Assembly: GCF_014334135.1 (NCBI RefSeq)
Contig: NZ_CP060497.1
Location: 3,534,001 to 3,598,000 of the forward strand
Source of the DNA: Olivibacter sp. SDN3
GTDB taxonomy: Bacteria; Bacteroidota; Bacteroidia; Sphingobacteriales; Sphingobacteriaceae
Direction: 5' to 3'
DNA: 64,000 nt
Both the position numbers and the translations under genes were made by a program. Below are positions 53,140-62,310 of this stretch, in pieces. Each line of letters starts with the position of its first letter. Positions within the stretch are counted from its first letter, which is position 1. The notes under the pieces are model-generated. The model worked only from the letters and a program-made list of their open reading frames with translations, searched no databases and was not told the DNA's origin.

Positions 53140-53625
53140 TTATTTTTTAGATAGGTAGTAAAATGTTGGCATTAACAAAATATAAGGAAGTGCTGCTATT
53201 ATTAAATTATAATTAGCATGTTGGGTTAGCTGTGTGCTGTATATACTTATAGTCAGATAGCATGCAACAACCAATATTTTTAAAAAACGGAATGTATTGA
53301 CTGCTTTTCTATATTCTTTTTCAGCATTTTCGTAGGTAATCTTTTCCAAATAGTTAAAATATTGCGGCACACTAGAGAACGCGGTTATTATTAAATAAAG
53401 TATAGTCGCCCACACTGGTAGGTTTAACAACTTACTTTTCTCACCATAGTTGTCAACCCCTCCGATAGCGTTGTAATGGGTGGGTATGGAGTCTGGCAAC
53501 GTATAGTAAGTGGCTAAAATCACCAGCCAGTAAGATAATAGAAAAAGCAAACCAAAAATTTCAAACAATTTATCTTTCTTCCTAAATGCTAACTTGACAT
53601 TTGGCCTTTTTGAAAGTCGGTTCAT
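53140..53625 (-). CDS. DUF1648 membrane protein
   Basis: 161 residues, four transmembrane segments. The loop LPDSIPTHYNAIGGVDNYG after the first helix is the DUF1648 signature (L-P-x-x-I-P-x-H-x-x-x-x-G-x-x-D-x-x-G). Inner-membrane protein of unknown function; relatives include SdpI-like immunity proteins. Transcribed divergently from the FtsX permease gene 276 bases away. Confidence 0.85.
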   Translation of the reverse strand: MNRLSKRPNVKLAFRKKDKLFEIFGLLFLLSYWLVILATYYTLPDSIPTHYNAIGGVDNYGEKSKLLNLPVWATILYLIITAFSSVPQYFNYLEKITYENAEKEYRKAVNTFRFLKILVVACYLTISIYSTQLTQHANYNLIIAALPYILLMPTFYYLSKK

Positions 53626-53901
53626 TCAGTTGAATTATATTCTTTTGTATGAAAATCTGTTGAACAAATCTATAAAATAATTTTATATTAAGCCTCTTCC
53701 AAGGAATAGGGCATTTTTCCTCCTTCAACCCATTGTTCCGGAAACCTGTACCGTTCTTTTTACCGCTATTTGGTGTCCGTTTCCAAACACTCGCTGTTCG
53801 TATTCGAACACTTGCGAACAATGAAAAATGCGTAATTAGTTTATGCAGGCCAAACATTCGCAATGGCATTGTTCTTGAAACCGAACAAAAAACGCTAAAT
53901 T

Positions 53902-56277
53902 ATGTTAAGGAACTATTTCAAGATTGCCTTGCGAAATCTGTGGAAGAATAAGGTCTTCAGCCTGATCAATATTGTCGGCTTGTCGTTAGGAATGGCCAGT
54001 ATCCTGACGTTGACATTGCTTGTGAACCAATACATAACACGAGACGCGTTTCATCGGCATAAAGAACGGATGTACTATCTAAAGACCTTTACGTCCGACG
54101 GGAATAGCTATCAACAGACCACATTCCCCTTATTGTATGAGATTGAAAATAACTGTCCGGAAATAGAAGCGATTACGCACTGGCAGAATTGGGATTGGTT
54201 TCCCATAAAGGCTGGTGAAAACGAGGTGTTGGAAAGTACGATCTTTGTTGATCCGGATTTTCTCAAGGTCTTTTCATTTGATTTGAAAGAAGGAAATCCT
54301 GATCACGCGATGCAGGATAACAACTCCGTTGTTATTTCTCAAAAAGTGAAACGTCAGTTGTTTGCTGATGAGCCAGCTTTAGGGAAAACAGTGTTGTTGT
54401 CAGACAGTATTCCCGTTACGGTGACGGGTGTAGTAGACATTCCATCGAATTCTTCACTCCGTGCTGAAGTGTTCCTGCCCGTACAATTTTTACGTGGTCA
54501 CAATGAAGGATTCGAATATGCTGCAAACTGGTACAACAGCTTTGCTGAAAATTACTTATTGCTTCGTGAAGGAGCAGATCCGAAGCAATTAGATAAGAAA
54601 ATAGCTGGAATAGTTAAACAGCATTACTCACCGGAAAATCGAAATCAAGTGGTAAAAACTGTACCCTTTACGCAATTGAAGAGCGAAGGAGGGGCTACCA
54701 TTCGTAAAATCATTATCGGTGCAGTAGCCGCATCCGTTTTTATTCTGTTGATTGTGGTTGTTAACCTGATCAATCTGAACATGGCTACGCTATTTACTCG
54801 TGCCAAAGAGGTTGCTGTACGTCGCATTGTTGGATCGACAAAAAAGAACATTATCATGCAGTTCTGCATAGAAAACGGGTTGATCATGATCATTTCTCTT
54901 GGTTTAGGCTTTGTCGTTTTCAAACTGGCATTGCTTTCCATGCTCAACGAGTTAGTCGGAGAACGTTTAGGGGAAGTGAGCTCAATAGGGCAGAGCTATA
55001 CTGTGATCTTTCTGTTGGCAGCGGTGGCCCTAGGTGTCGTATTTCTTGCCGCCGGTATACCCAGTCTCTATTTAACTTCTATCAAGATAAGGGAAGCCAT
55101 TAAAGGCGAAATTGTAAAGGGTATGGGGAGAAAACGGGGTATGCGAAACGTTTTCATCGCTACGCAATTTGTGTTGGGTATTACCTTTTTATGCATGGCC
55201 TTGATCCTCAGTAGGCAAATCCGTTATATGAAAAGTGTAGCCCCTGGCTTTAATACGGAGGAGGTGATGGTAGCCAATCTCACTATGAGTTTTAAAGATC
55301 CTGAGCAAGCCGAGGGTCAATTTAATGTTATCCTGCATTCGCTTCAGCAGAACCCCTATGTGAAAAGCATTTCTACTTCAGGAGTGATTCCTTCCGGCTA
55401 CGACGAAAATTTTAATGGCTATGTAGAGGAAGAAACTGCTAAAGAAGCGCATCTGCGGCACGCTTGGGTTGGAGCGGGCTTTGCCGAAACTTTTGAAATC
55501 CCTATGGTAGCTGGTCGAAATTTCGATGATCGCCTGGAGGCAACCGAAGCGGATAAAGTGCTTCTCAACGAAACAGCGGTGAAAGCCTTTGGTTGGTCGG
55601 ATCCAATAGGCAAGCTTATCAAGCAAAAGGGTGGAGGCGGTAATGCAACCGTTATCGGCGTGATGAAAGACTTTCATTACAATAGTCTGGATCGTCCCAT
55701 CGAACCTTTGGTGCATTGGTATGGGGGTAAGCTGGGCGCAAATAATTATCTGAGCATTCGCATCGACCCTCGGCAGCGGAACAAAGTGATGTCTGATCTA
55801 GAAGGTATGTTTCGTAAAATACCTTCCAGAAAAGCATTTAGCTACGAGTCGATGAGCGAACGGGTAGAAAAGCAATATGTCCTGATCGATGGTATCTTAA
55901 AGGTAACCAATTACGTAACCTTTCTGATCCTGCTGATCGCATGTATGGGCCTGTTAGGGCTGAGCATGCTCTTTGCGCGTCACCGTACAAAAGAGATCGG
56001 CATCCGCAAAGTGCTGGGATCTTCGGTAGTGGGCATCCTGTCTCTACTTTCCAAAGACTTTATCAAACTGGTTCTGATAGCCATCTTCATTGCTACCCCG
56101 ATCGCGTGGTATGTGATGAATACATGGCTCGAAGACTTTGCCTATCGCATCGATATCCAATGGTGGATGTTTGCCGTAGCCGGGTTCCTAGCTGTCGCCG
56201 TTGCTTTACTTACAATAGGTTTCCAATCTGTGCGAGCCGCCCGGACGAATCCAGTCAAGAGCTTACGATCAGAATAG
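53902..56277 (+). CDS. MacB/FtsX-type ABC transporter permease
   Basis: 791 residues. The family start MLRNYFKIALRNLWKNKVFS is followed by a first transmembrane helix (20-45), a periplasmic MacB_PCD domain, three helices around 270-400 with the FtsX domain (EVAVRRIVGSTKKNIIMQF), a second periplasmic domain and three last helices, ending NPVKSLRSE. The second FtsX copy shows TKEIGIRKVLGSSVVGILSL. It has no ATPase gene beside it, as is common for these orphan permeases in Bacteroidota; they may act in mechanotransmission. Its C-terminal sequence is matched by the remnant at 9990. Confidence 0.92.
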   Translation: MLRNYFKIALRNLWKNKVFSLINIVGLSLGMASILTLTLLVNQYITRDAFHRHKERMYYLKTFTSDGNSYQQTTFPLLYEIENNCPEIEAITHWQNWDWFPIKAGENEVLESTIFVDPDFLKVFSFDLKEGNPDHAMQDNNSVVISQKVKRQLFADEPALGKTVLLSDSIPVTVTGVVDIPSNSSLRAEVFLPVQFLRGHNEGFEYAANWYNSFAENYLLLREGADPKQLDKKIAGIVKQHYSPENRNQVVKTVPFTQLKSEGGATIRKIIIGAVAASVFILLIVVVNLINLNMATLFTRAKEVAVRRIVGSTKKNIIMQFCIENGLIMIISLGLGFVVFKLALLSMLNELVGERLGEVSSIGQSYTVIFLLAAVALGVVFLAAGIPSLYLTSIKIREAIKGEIVKGMGRKRGMRNVFIATQFVLGITFLCMALILSRQIRYMKSVAPGFNTEEVMVANLTMSFKDPEQAEGQFNVILHSLQQNPYVKSISTSGVIPSGYDENFNGYVEEETAKEAHLRHAWVGAGFAETFEIPMVAGRNFDDRLEATEADKVLLNETAVKAFGWSDPIGKLIKQKGGGGNATVIGVMKDFHYNSLDRPIEPLVHWYGGKLGANNYLSIRIDPRQRNKVMSDLEGMFRKIPSRKAFSYESMSERVEKQYVLIDGILKVTNYVTFLILLIACMGLLGLSMLFARHRTKEIGIRKVLGSSVVGILSLLSKDFIKLVLIAIFIATPIAWYVMNTWLEDFAYRIDIQWWMFAVAGFLAVAVALLTIGFQSVRAARTNPVKSLRSE

Positions 56278-56700
56278 CGTTCAATTTACGAAGCCCTAAC
56301 CACATATTTTGTGGAATATGTATGGTTGGATAGAGCTCCTTTAGGGCGAAATGGAAACGCCTATTGATCAAAGCTTCATGGTGAAGCTGACCATGAGGGC
56401 AATGGTAGTCACCATTGCTGTACGGATTCAGCATAACAGAGAATTAAAAGCGCGCCTGCATTTACATCATTTCATCCTGATTATTCATCATTTCACTGGC
56501 TGTAATTTCTGTTTATCGATACAAAGTTACATAGAAAATATTCATTTCTTCTCTACGTCAGCTTGTCTTTCTCAGTAATAGGTCGGCCTCTTCCATAGCG
56601 GAATCCCGCTTAGTTAAAATATCATCTAAGGTTTGTTTAACCTCATAGTCACGAGAAATGCCATTTAATGTATATTTACAAAAAAAATATGCTGTTTAAA
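56278..56700. other. gap with a short remnant frame
   Basis: 423 bases. On the minus strand about 56690 to 56558 is open for roughly 43 codons, contains protein-like sequence (SRDYEVKQTLDDILTKRDSA, then MEEADLLLRKTS) and ends in TGA at 56558-56560, with no start codon. It reads like the tail of a lost gene that I cannot identify. The right end is the leader of the sulfatase gene. Confidence 0.3.
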
Positions 56701-58065
56701 ATGAAAAAAAAGTGCATCATCTTCTTAATGTTGTTTGCCTGCTTGGTTTTATATGCCAACGCGCAGCAAACGCCCGAAACAAAAAGACCCAATGTTATTC
56801 TCATCTATTCAGATGATCAAGGCTGGGCTGATTTAGGAGCTTATGGAGCGAAAGACCTGTATACGCCAACCTTGGATAGCCTGGCGTACAGTGGTGTACG
56901 ATTTACTCAGTTTTATGCAGCAGCCCCTGTATGTTCACCCTCTCGTGCTTCGGTATTAACAGGCCGTTTTCCGCAGCGGGCGGGCCTGGCAGATAATGCC
57001 TCTTCGGAGATGGGCGGGGACGGCATGCCGGGAAATCAATATACCTTAGGCGAGCTGTTTAAAGATGCGGGCTATGCTACCGGACATATCGGTAAGTGGC
57101 ATGTTGGATATAGCCCCGAGACAATGCCGAATGCGCAGGGATTCGATTATTCCTTTGGTTTTATGGGGGGATGTATTGATAACTATTCGCATTTTTTCTA
57201 TTGGAATGGGCCGAATAGGCACGATCTATGGCGTAACGGGGAAGAAATTTATGCGCCCGGAAAATATTTTCCAGATCTGATGGTGGAGGAAGCGTCTGCT
57301 TTCATGGAACGTAATAAGGAAAAACCGTTCTTCCTGTATTTTGCTATCAACGTTCCGCACTATCCTTTGCAAGGAGAAGAGAAATGGCTTGATTTCTATA
57401 AGAACGAAGGAGTACCATCCCCACGGGATAAATATGCAGCTTTTGTTTCAACTATGGATGAGAAAGTTGGTTTGTTGCTTCAACATTTGAAAACCTTAGG
57501 CTTGGATGAAAATACCATCGTCGTTTTTCAGGCCGATCAGGGCTTTTCAGAAGAAGAGCGCAGCTTTGGAGGTGGAGGATCAGCAGGTATCTACCGCGGT
57601 TCAAAATTTAGCCTTTTTGAGGGTGGCGTACGGGTTCCGGCCTTTATAAGCTGGCCGGGAAAGATTGACCGGAATCAGGTGCGCGATCAGCTAGCAGCAA
57701 ATATCGATTGGTTTCCGACTTTGGCAGCATACTGTGATATTCATCTACCAAAAAGAAAAATTGACGGAAAAAGTCTGGTAAAGGTTATCGCGCAGGAAAA
57801 AGAGCCATCCCCTCATGACACATTCTATTGGAAAAGTGGTGGCACGAAAGAGCGCCCACAATGGGCAGTGAGACAGGGGGAATGGAAACTCCTGCACAAT
57901 CCAGGGCAAGCAAAAACGGACGAAATGGATGGTAATGGCTTATTCTTGGTAAATATAGCGAATGATCCAGGTGAAAAAAACAACTTGTCTGAGAAGCACC
58001 CCGCAGTGGTAAAAAAATTAAAAGATTTGTATGAAAAATGGGAGGTTGAGGTGGAAATGCAATAA
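56701..58065 (+). CDS. sulfatase (arylsulfatase type)
   Basis: 454 residues from the ATG at 56701 (MKKKCIIFLMLFACLVLYA), which begins a signal peptide; an upstream ATG at 56668 adds 11 residues. The formylglycine motif C-x-P-x-R is C78-S-P-S-R in PVCSPSRASVLTGR, metal ligands lie in LIYSDDQGWADLG and in FQADQGFSEE, and HIGKWHVG supplies the active-site Lys and His. A cysteine-type sulfatase that needs an anSME or FGE maturase, not encoded in this window. It removes sulfate from a glycan or small molecule in the periplasm. No SusCD genes adjoin it. Confidence 0.93.
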   Translation: MKKKCIIFLMLFACLVLYANAQQTPETKRPNVILIYSDDQGWADLGAYGAKDLYTPTLDSLAYSGVRFTQFYAAAPVCSPSRASVLTGRFPQRAGLADNASSEMGGDGMPGNQYTLGELFKDAGYATGHIGKWHVGYSPETMPNAQGFDYSFGFMGGCIDNYSHFFYWNGPNRHDLWRNGEEIYAPGKYFPDLMVEEASAFMERNKEKPFFLYFAINVPHYPLQGEEKWLDFYKNEGVPSPRDKYAAFVSTMDEKVGLLLQHLKTLGLDENTIVVFQADQGFSEEERSFGGGGSAGIYRGSKFSLFEGGVRVPAFISWPGKIDRNQVRDQLAANIDWFPTLAAYCDIHLPKRKIDGKSLVKVIAQEKEPSPHDTFYWKSGGTKERPQWAVRQGEWKLLHNPGQAKTDEMDGNGLFLVNIANDPGEKNNLSEKHPAVVKKLKDLYEKWEVEVEMQ

Positions 58066-58113
58066 GGCACGAACAACCTCCCTGTTTAAGTACTGTCCAG
58101 GGCCTAATGCCGG

Positions 58114-58211
58114 TTAATTGATATAATAAAAGCGGTTTTCGTTTAGCAATTTAATAATCGGAACCAAAGTTAAGCCGAGTTCGGTCAGCTTATATGCTAT
58201 TCTTGGTGTTA
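58114..58211 (-). pseudogene. C-terminal remnant of an HxlR-family regulator
   Basis: The minus strand from 58211 to TAA at 58114-58116 reads TPRIAYKLTELGLTLVPIIKLL, then a short tail (given here in two parts: TPRIAYKL and TELGLTLVPIIKLL). This is the wing and last helix of HxlR-type regulators (V-E-Y-x-L-T-x-x-G-x-x-L). No N-terminal part or start exists; the sequence directly upstream is the SDR coding end. HxlR regulators often neighbour SDR and oxidoreductase genes, so this may be the relic of a former regulator. Confidence 0.6.
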
Positions 58212-58949
58212 TCACCAAGGACAGTTTGCCGGTTCGGGAAAATATTCTTCACTAAAAAATTTCCCTGTTGGTCCGTCTTGATCAATCAAGGCATATTTAA
58301 TGATACGTCGCGCCGCTTCTTCAGGGGTGCTTGTTCCCTGATGTCCGGTGAAATCGGTTTGAGTCCATCCAGGACAAACTGCATTCACCTTGAAGGGTGT
58401 GTCCCGAAGCTCAAAAGCGAGATTAACCGTGTACATGTTGAGTGCAGATTTAGACGATTGGTACACAACATACCTCTTAGGATAATTGTTATTTGAGATG
58501 TCTGCTGCAAGTGAAAGTGATGCCATACTAGTGCTTACATTTACAATCCGGGGTTCGTGAGATTTTTCAAGCAGATCAATAAACGCCTGTGTAACCCTCA
58601 CGGCACCAAAGACGTTGGTATCATATACCTTTTGATATTCGCCTGCTGTGGTTTCAAGTGCAGACTGCTCAAAATCTCCGGAAATGCCTGCGTTGTTGAT
58701 CAGCACATCCAGTACTGGTGTTTTTTCACCGATTACATTTCGAGCTCTATCGACCGACTCTTGAATGGTCACATCAAGTTGGAACGCTTCCACATTGCTG
58801 ATTCCTTCAGACTTAAGCTTCTCCAATGCCGATAAACCGTTTTCCAGATTACGACTGCCTAAATAAACGAAAAACCCCTTTTTAGCGAGTTCTCTGACGA
58901 CTTCTAAGCCAATTCCCTTGTTGGCCCCTGTAACTAATGCTGACTTCAT
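58212..58949 (-). CDS. short-chain dehydrogenase/reductase (SDR)
   Basis: 245 residues from ATG 58949 (MKSALVTGANKGIG); the extension upstream uses TTG, and an ATG at 58958 is also possible. Rossmann motif TGANKGIG at about 7-14, NNAG in LINNAGISG, the catalytic Ser in NVSTSMAS and Y-x-x-x-K in VYQSSKSAL. Classical SDR using NADP(H), substrate unknown. The neighbouring AraC regulator (59018) lies upstream on the same strand and may control it. Confidence 0.93.
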   Translation of the reverse strand: MKSALVTGANKGIGLEVVRELAKKGFFVYLGSRNLENGLSALEKLKSEGISNVEAFQLDVTIQESVDRARNVIGEKTPVLDVLINNAGISGDFEQSALETTAGEYQKVYDTNVFGAVRVTQAFIDLLEKSHEPRIVNVSTSMASLSLAADISNNNYPKRYVVYQSSKSALNMYTVNLAFELRDTPFKVNAVCPGWTQTDFTGHQGTSTPEEAARRIIKYALIDQDGPTGKFFSEEYFPEPANCPW

Positions 58950-59017
58950 AAGTACCATATTTGTTTTGACCAAGCAAAATTAATCGATAAGAAAACACAC
59001 TATTGGGACAAATCGCC

Positions 59018-59899
59018 TTAATTACGGGACAAATCATGTAGCTCCGCCAGATAACGTGCCACGCTCTTTCCGGTGCTTTTTTTGAAGAGACGGGAAAAAT
59101 AGCCTGGATCATTAAAGCCCAGTTCGTAGGCCAACTCCTTCACCGACGTTGTGGAGTATTGCAGTTTTCGCTGCGCTTCGAGCATAAGCCGGTTTGTCAT
59201 CCATTCTTTAGGAGATACGCCGGCAAATTCCTTTACAATACCATAAAGGGTGCTGGAAGTTAATGCCAGCTTTTCCGCAATATGCTGCACGTCATGGTGC
59301 TCGGTCAGGTTCGTTTCCACAGCAAGTTTAAAAGCAATATATTTTGACAACTTTGAATTGGAAATAAATTCCTGACTTTCATACTGCTCAAAGTAGGCGG
59401 TATTAAATTCAGTCAGCAGTGTATGTAGATGTGCTAAAATGACCTCAGCTTTTTTTTGCTTTTCAGAAGCATGAAGCAGCTGAAACAACGCGGAAAAGAG
59501 ATTTTTTACCCGTTGCTGAGAAACCGGATCAAACGATATGGAATTGGCATTGAATGGGTTGACAAGAAATGAATATGAACCGGGGAGCAGCGCCAACGTA
59601 TGCTCATCAAAGGAAAGTGCATATTGACGCATGTTTTTATCGTAGGGTAATTTAGTGAAAATTTGATTGGGAAAACCGAAGGCCAGTTGCCCATCGGAAA
59701 TAGTGAACTGCTGCAGATCAGCCTTAAAGGTAGCCGAACCTACATCAATATACTGAAAATAATAAAAGGAAAGTCTGTGCGGTTTAAGTAAGATCCGCAT
59801 AACATCCTCCGGCAACGGAATTGCACAGTTTTCATTCAGCGCAATCAGCAATTTATCATGGTGCCTGATCTTGTCCAGTAATCCTGTAGTTTCTTCCAC
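59018..59899 (-). CDS. AraC-family transcriptional regulator
   Basis: 293 residues starting at a GTG (59899); an in-frame TGA lies just upstream, so ATG initiation further out is excluded. N-terminal cupin-like domain and a C-terminal double helix-turn-helix: IAEKLALTSSTLYGIVKEFA and VKELAYELGFNDPGYFSRLF, then KKSTGKSVARY. It is 69 bases upstream of the SDR gene on the same strand, the most obvious target. Effector unknown. Confidence 0.88.
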   Translation of the reverse strand: MEETTGLLDKIRHHDKLLIALNENCAIPLPEDVMRILLKPHRLSFYYFQYIDVGSATFKADLQQFTISDGQLAFGFPNQIFTKLPYDKNMRQYALSFDEHTLALLPGSYSFLVNPFNANSISFDPVSQQRVKNLFSALFQLLHASEKQKKAEVILAHLHTLLTEFNTAYFEQYESQEFISNSKLSKYIAFKLAVETNLTEHHDVQHIAEKLALTSSTLYGIVKEFAGVSPKEWMTNRLMLEAQRKLQYSTTSVKELAYELGFNDPGYFSRLFKKSTGKSVARYLAELHDLSRN

Positions 59900-60320
59900 T
59901 GTTTGTCATTTATTCAAAGCAAAGATAATAATAAAGAGCCCGTTTCGCTACAGACAATCGGGTCAAGCTATAAGATTGAGGAAGAGACCGCAGACCATCT
60001 AGTGATTAGTTATAAACAAGACCGAGGTTCTGATAAAGATGCGGCCAGTAGTGTTTTGATTTTTAGGCAACTAAATGTTCTATTTTCAAAGGCTGCACAG
60101 AGCTTTTGCAAAAAAATATATTTTCTATTGAAAATTATTATTTCGTTTTTTAATTTCGACATGTTTTTTCAAAATGCATCCTTGATTCGTTTAGAACCGG
60201 ATTTTTCTGAAAAAACAGACTTAACTGCATCGCGTTAAGCCTAACATAAATAACCTAAAGGGTAGTTCATTCATTTGACATTTTGTGAAGCTATTATATA
60301 ACATTTTAGTTTTTTAGATT
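59900..60320. other. gap with degraded coding-like sequence
   Basis: 421 bases. A 111-codon plus-strand frame (59903-60238) opens only with TTG four bases from the AraC gene start; its first 60 residues look protein-like (SYKIEEETADHLVISYKQD) and the rest is hydrophobic AT-rich sequence. I regard it as a remnant, not a gene. The right end should hold the promoter of the NEW3-ABC operon. Confidence 0.35.
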
Positions 60321-61175
60321 ATGTTTAGAGGATCAGTATTTACCAAGTTAGAACATTTATTGTTCAGTATTTTTTTAGTATCAGTACTATTCGTACCAAG
60401 CCGTTCTAGTGCTCAAGGAGCAGCTAATCAAGGCAATCAAGAATCCAACTTTAAAGCCAGCTTGCTGAACATCGAAGCGGCCAGCAATGAGGTTTTTCGT
60501 TATCAGTCCACCCTCCGCAATGCTTCGTCAGAAACAAAAACGTACGAGTTGAAAGCTGACCTTCCTCCAGGATGGTTGATATCGTTTCGTGTTAATGGTA
60601 GCCAAGTGCGGTCTGTACAGATGGAAGCGGGAAAACTACAGGACATCCAGATTGAAGTTAATGCATCTCAGTCGGCCGAACCCAAACGGTATCCCATTCC
60701 GGTCATAGCCCAATCGGATAACGATACCTTGACATTGAATTTAGAAGCAGTAGTTAAAGGTTCCTATGCCTTAACGCTTACTACGCCAACAGGTCGCTTG
60801 AGTGAAGAAGTGGTTTCGGGGAGTAGTGAAGAAATTCTATTAAAGGTAGAGAATAAGGGCACTCTTCCGCTGAACGATATCAGTATCAGTTCGCAATTGC
60901 CAAGTAAATGGGAAGCGACATTCGAGCCCTCAACTATTGAACAATTGGAGGCTGGGAAGTCTGTAGATATAAAGACTACGCTGAAAGTTCCCGATAAAAC
61001 GATAGCTGGAGACTATATGGCTAAGATTACCGCAAAAAATGCGAACAGCCAAGAAGAAATATCCTTCCGTATACTGGTAAAAACATCAATGTTATCCGGT
61101 TGGATTGGTATCCTATTTATCCTCGCTGCAGTCGCAATAGTTTACCTTTTGATACGCAAGTACGGCAGACGATAA
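60321..61175 (+). CDS. membrane-anchored NEW3-domain protein
   Basis: 284 residues. Signal peptide about 1-31 (SRSSAQG), two Ig-like NEW3 repeats at about 45-150 and 150-250 (PPGWLISFRVNGSQVRSVQM; LPSKWEATFEPSTIEQLEAG), and a C-terminal transmembrane helix followed by a basic tail (GWIGILFILAAVAIVYLLIR). It therefore stands in the periplasm, anchored in the inner membrane. It starts an operon with an ABC-2 exporter (100 bases to the ATPase gene), so it probably is an accessory periplasmic part of that exporter. Confidence 0.85.
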   Translation: MFRGSVFTKLEHLLFSIFLVSVLFVPSRSSAQGAANQGNQESNFKASLLNIEAASNEVFRYQSTLRNASSETKTYELKADLPPGWLISFRVNGSQVRSVQMEAGKLQDIQIEVNASQSAEPKRYPIPVIAQSDNDTLTLNLEAVVKGSYALTLTTPTGRLSEEVVSGSSEEILLKVENKGTLPLNDISISSQLPSKWEATFEPSTIEQLEAGKSVDIKTTLKVPDKTIAGDYMAKITAKNANSQEEISFRILVKTSMLSGWIGILFILAAVAIVYLLIRKYGRR

Positions 61176-61275
61176 GATCACTTACCGCTTATTTTTAGTG
61201 TCATTTTATTTTCAAACATCGGATTTGTCCGGTAGTGCGTACAAATTCGCGGTGTAACTAAAAGCATTTGTAAAC

Positions 61276-62310
61276 ATGAACGATTCAGTGATAGACTTAA
61301 GGGGATTGACGAAAGTATATTCCGCTCAGCTCGCGGTCGACCATTTAAATTTGCGCGTTTCTCAAGGGGAGATTTTTGGGCTTCTTGGTCCTAATGGAGC
61401 TGGCAAGACAACTACCATACTCATGATGCTCGGACTAACCGAACCGACGTCCGGCTCCGTGCGCGTTTGTGGAATCGATGCGACGAAAAATCCGGTTGAA
61501 GTGAAACGGAAAGTTGGTTATTTGCCAGATAATGTTGGTTTTTACGATTACATGAGTGGTTTAGAAAGTTTGATATTTGTCGGTATGCTCAACGGATTGG
61601 ACGAAGAGGATGCACGAGTTAGCGCCAACCAGCTACTCGTCGATGTCGGGCTTGAACAAGATAAAGATAAAAAGACGGGGGCTTACTCTCGTGGGATGAA
61701 ACAACGGTTGGGCTTGGCCGAGGTGCTTATCAAATCACCGGAAGTTATTATTCTGGACGAACCTACGCTCGGGATTGACCCTAGTGGTGTGCGTGACTTT
61801 TTAAACCTCATAAAAGACTTGAGTAAGCAACATGGTATTACCGTATTGTTGTCTTCTCATCATCTACATCATGTACAGCAGGTCTGTGACCGTGTTGGGA
61901 TATTTGTTCAGGGAAAGCTCATTGCTGATGGCACGATAGACTCATTATCTAAGAAGCTTTTTGACCAAGACGGATACAAGACTCAAATTCGAACAGCAGA
62001 GCGGGTCATACATCCCGAAGAGCTTATCGGCCAACTGAAGCAGGTTGTCAATGTGACAGAAGTGATTATCAAAGATAAACAAATAGAAGTGTCTGCGACC
62101 GCTAATGTGACACCGGAACTAGTTCAATTACTAGTGGGCGGAGGTGTAGGTATCGAGGAAGTTCACAAACGTACCTACGGTTTGGATGAGATTTATCAAA
62201 AGTATTTTGACGGAGGGGACGTCAGATCGTCCGCAGACTATCCCAAAGAAAAACGAATATTCGGTGGGACGTTTTTAAATATAAAGAAATATGCAAAAAT
62301 CAGTAAGTAA
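61276..62310 (+). CDS. ABC-2 type exporter ATPase
   Basis: 344 residues. Walker A GLLGPNGAGKTTT at about 35-47, signature AYSRGMKQRLGLAEVL, Walker B VIILDEPTLGID and the H-loop LLSSHHLHHVQQV. The C-terminal 100 residues form the DUF4162-like extension seen in multidrug and gliding-type exporters. It powers the membrane subunit encoded next, whose start overlaps this gene by 20 bases. Substrate unknown. Confidence 0.93.
   Translation: MNDSVIDLRGLTKVYSAQLAVDHLNLRVSQGEIFGLLGPNGAGKTTTILMMLGLTEPTSGSVRVCGIDATKNPVEVKRKVGYLPDNVGFYDYMSGLESLIFVGMLNGLDEEDARVSANQLLVDVGLEQDKDKKTGAYSRGMKQRLGLAEVLIKSPEVIILDEPTLGIDPSGVRDFLNLIKDLSKQHGITVLLSSHHLHHVQQVCDRVGIFVQGKLIADGTIDSLSKKLFDQDGYKTQIRTAERVIHPEELIGQLKQVVNVTEVIIKDKQIEVSATANVTPELVQLLVGGGVGIEEVHKRTYGLDEIYQKYFDGGDVRSSADYPKEKRIFGGTFLNIKKYAKISK

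Noticed and set aside
59903-60238. 111-codon plus-strand ORF beside the AraC regulator
   Set aside because: Starts with TTG four bases from the divergent gene, and its second half is low-complexity hydrophobic sequence; treated as a remnant.
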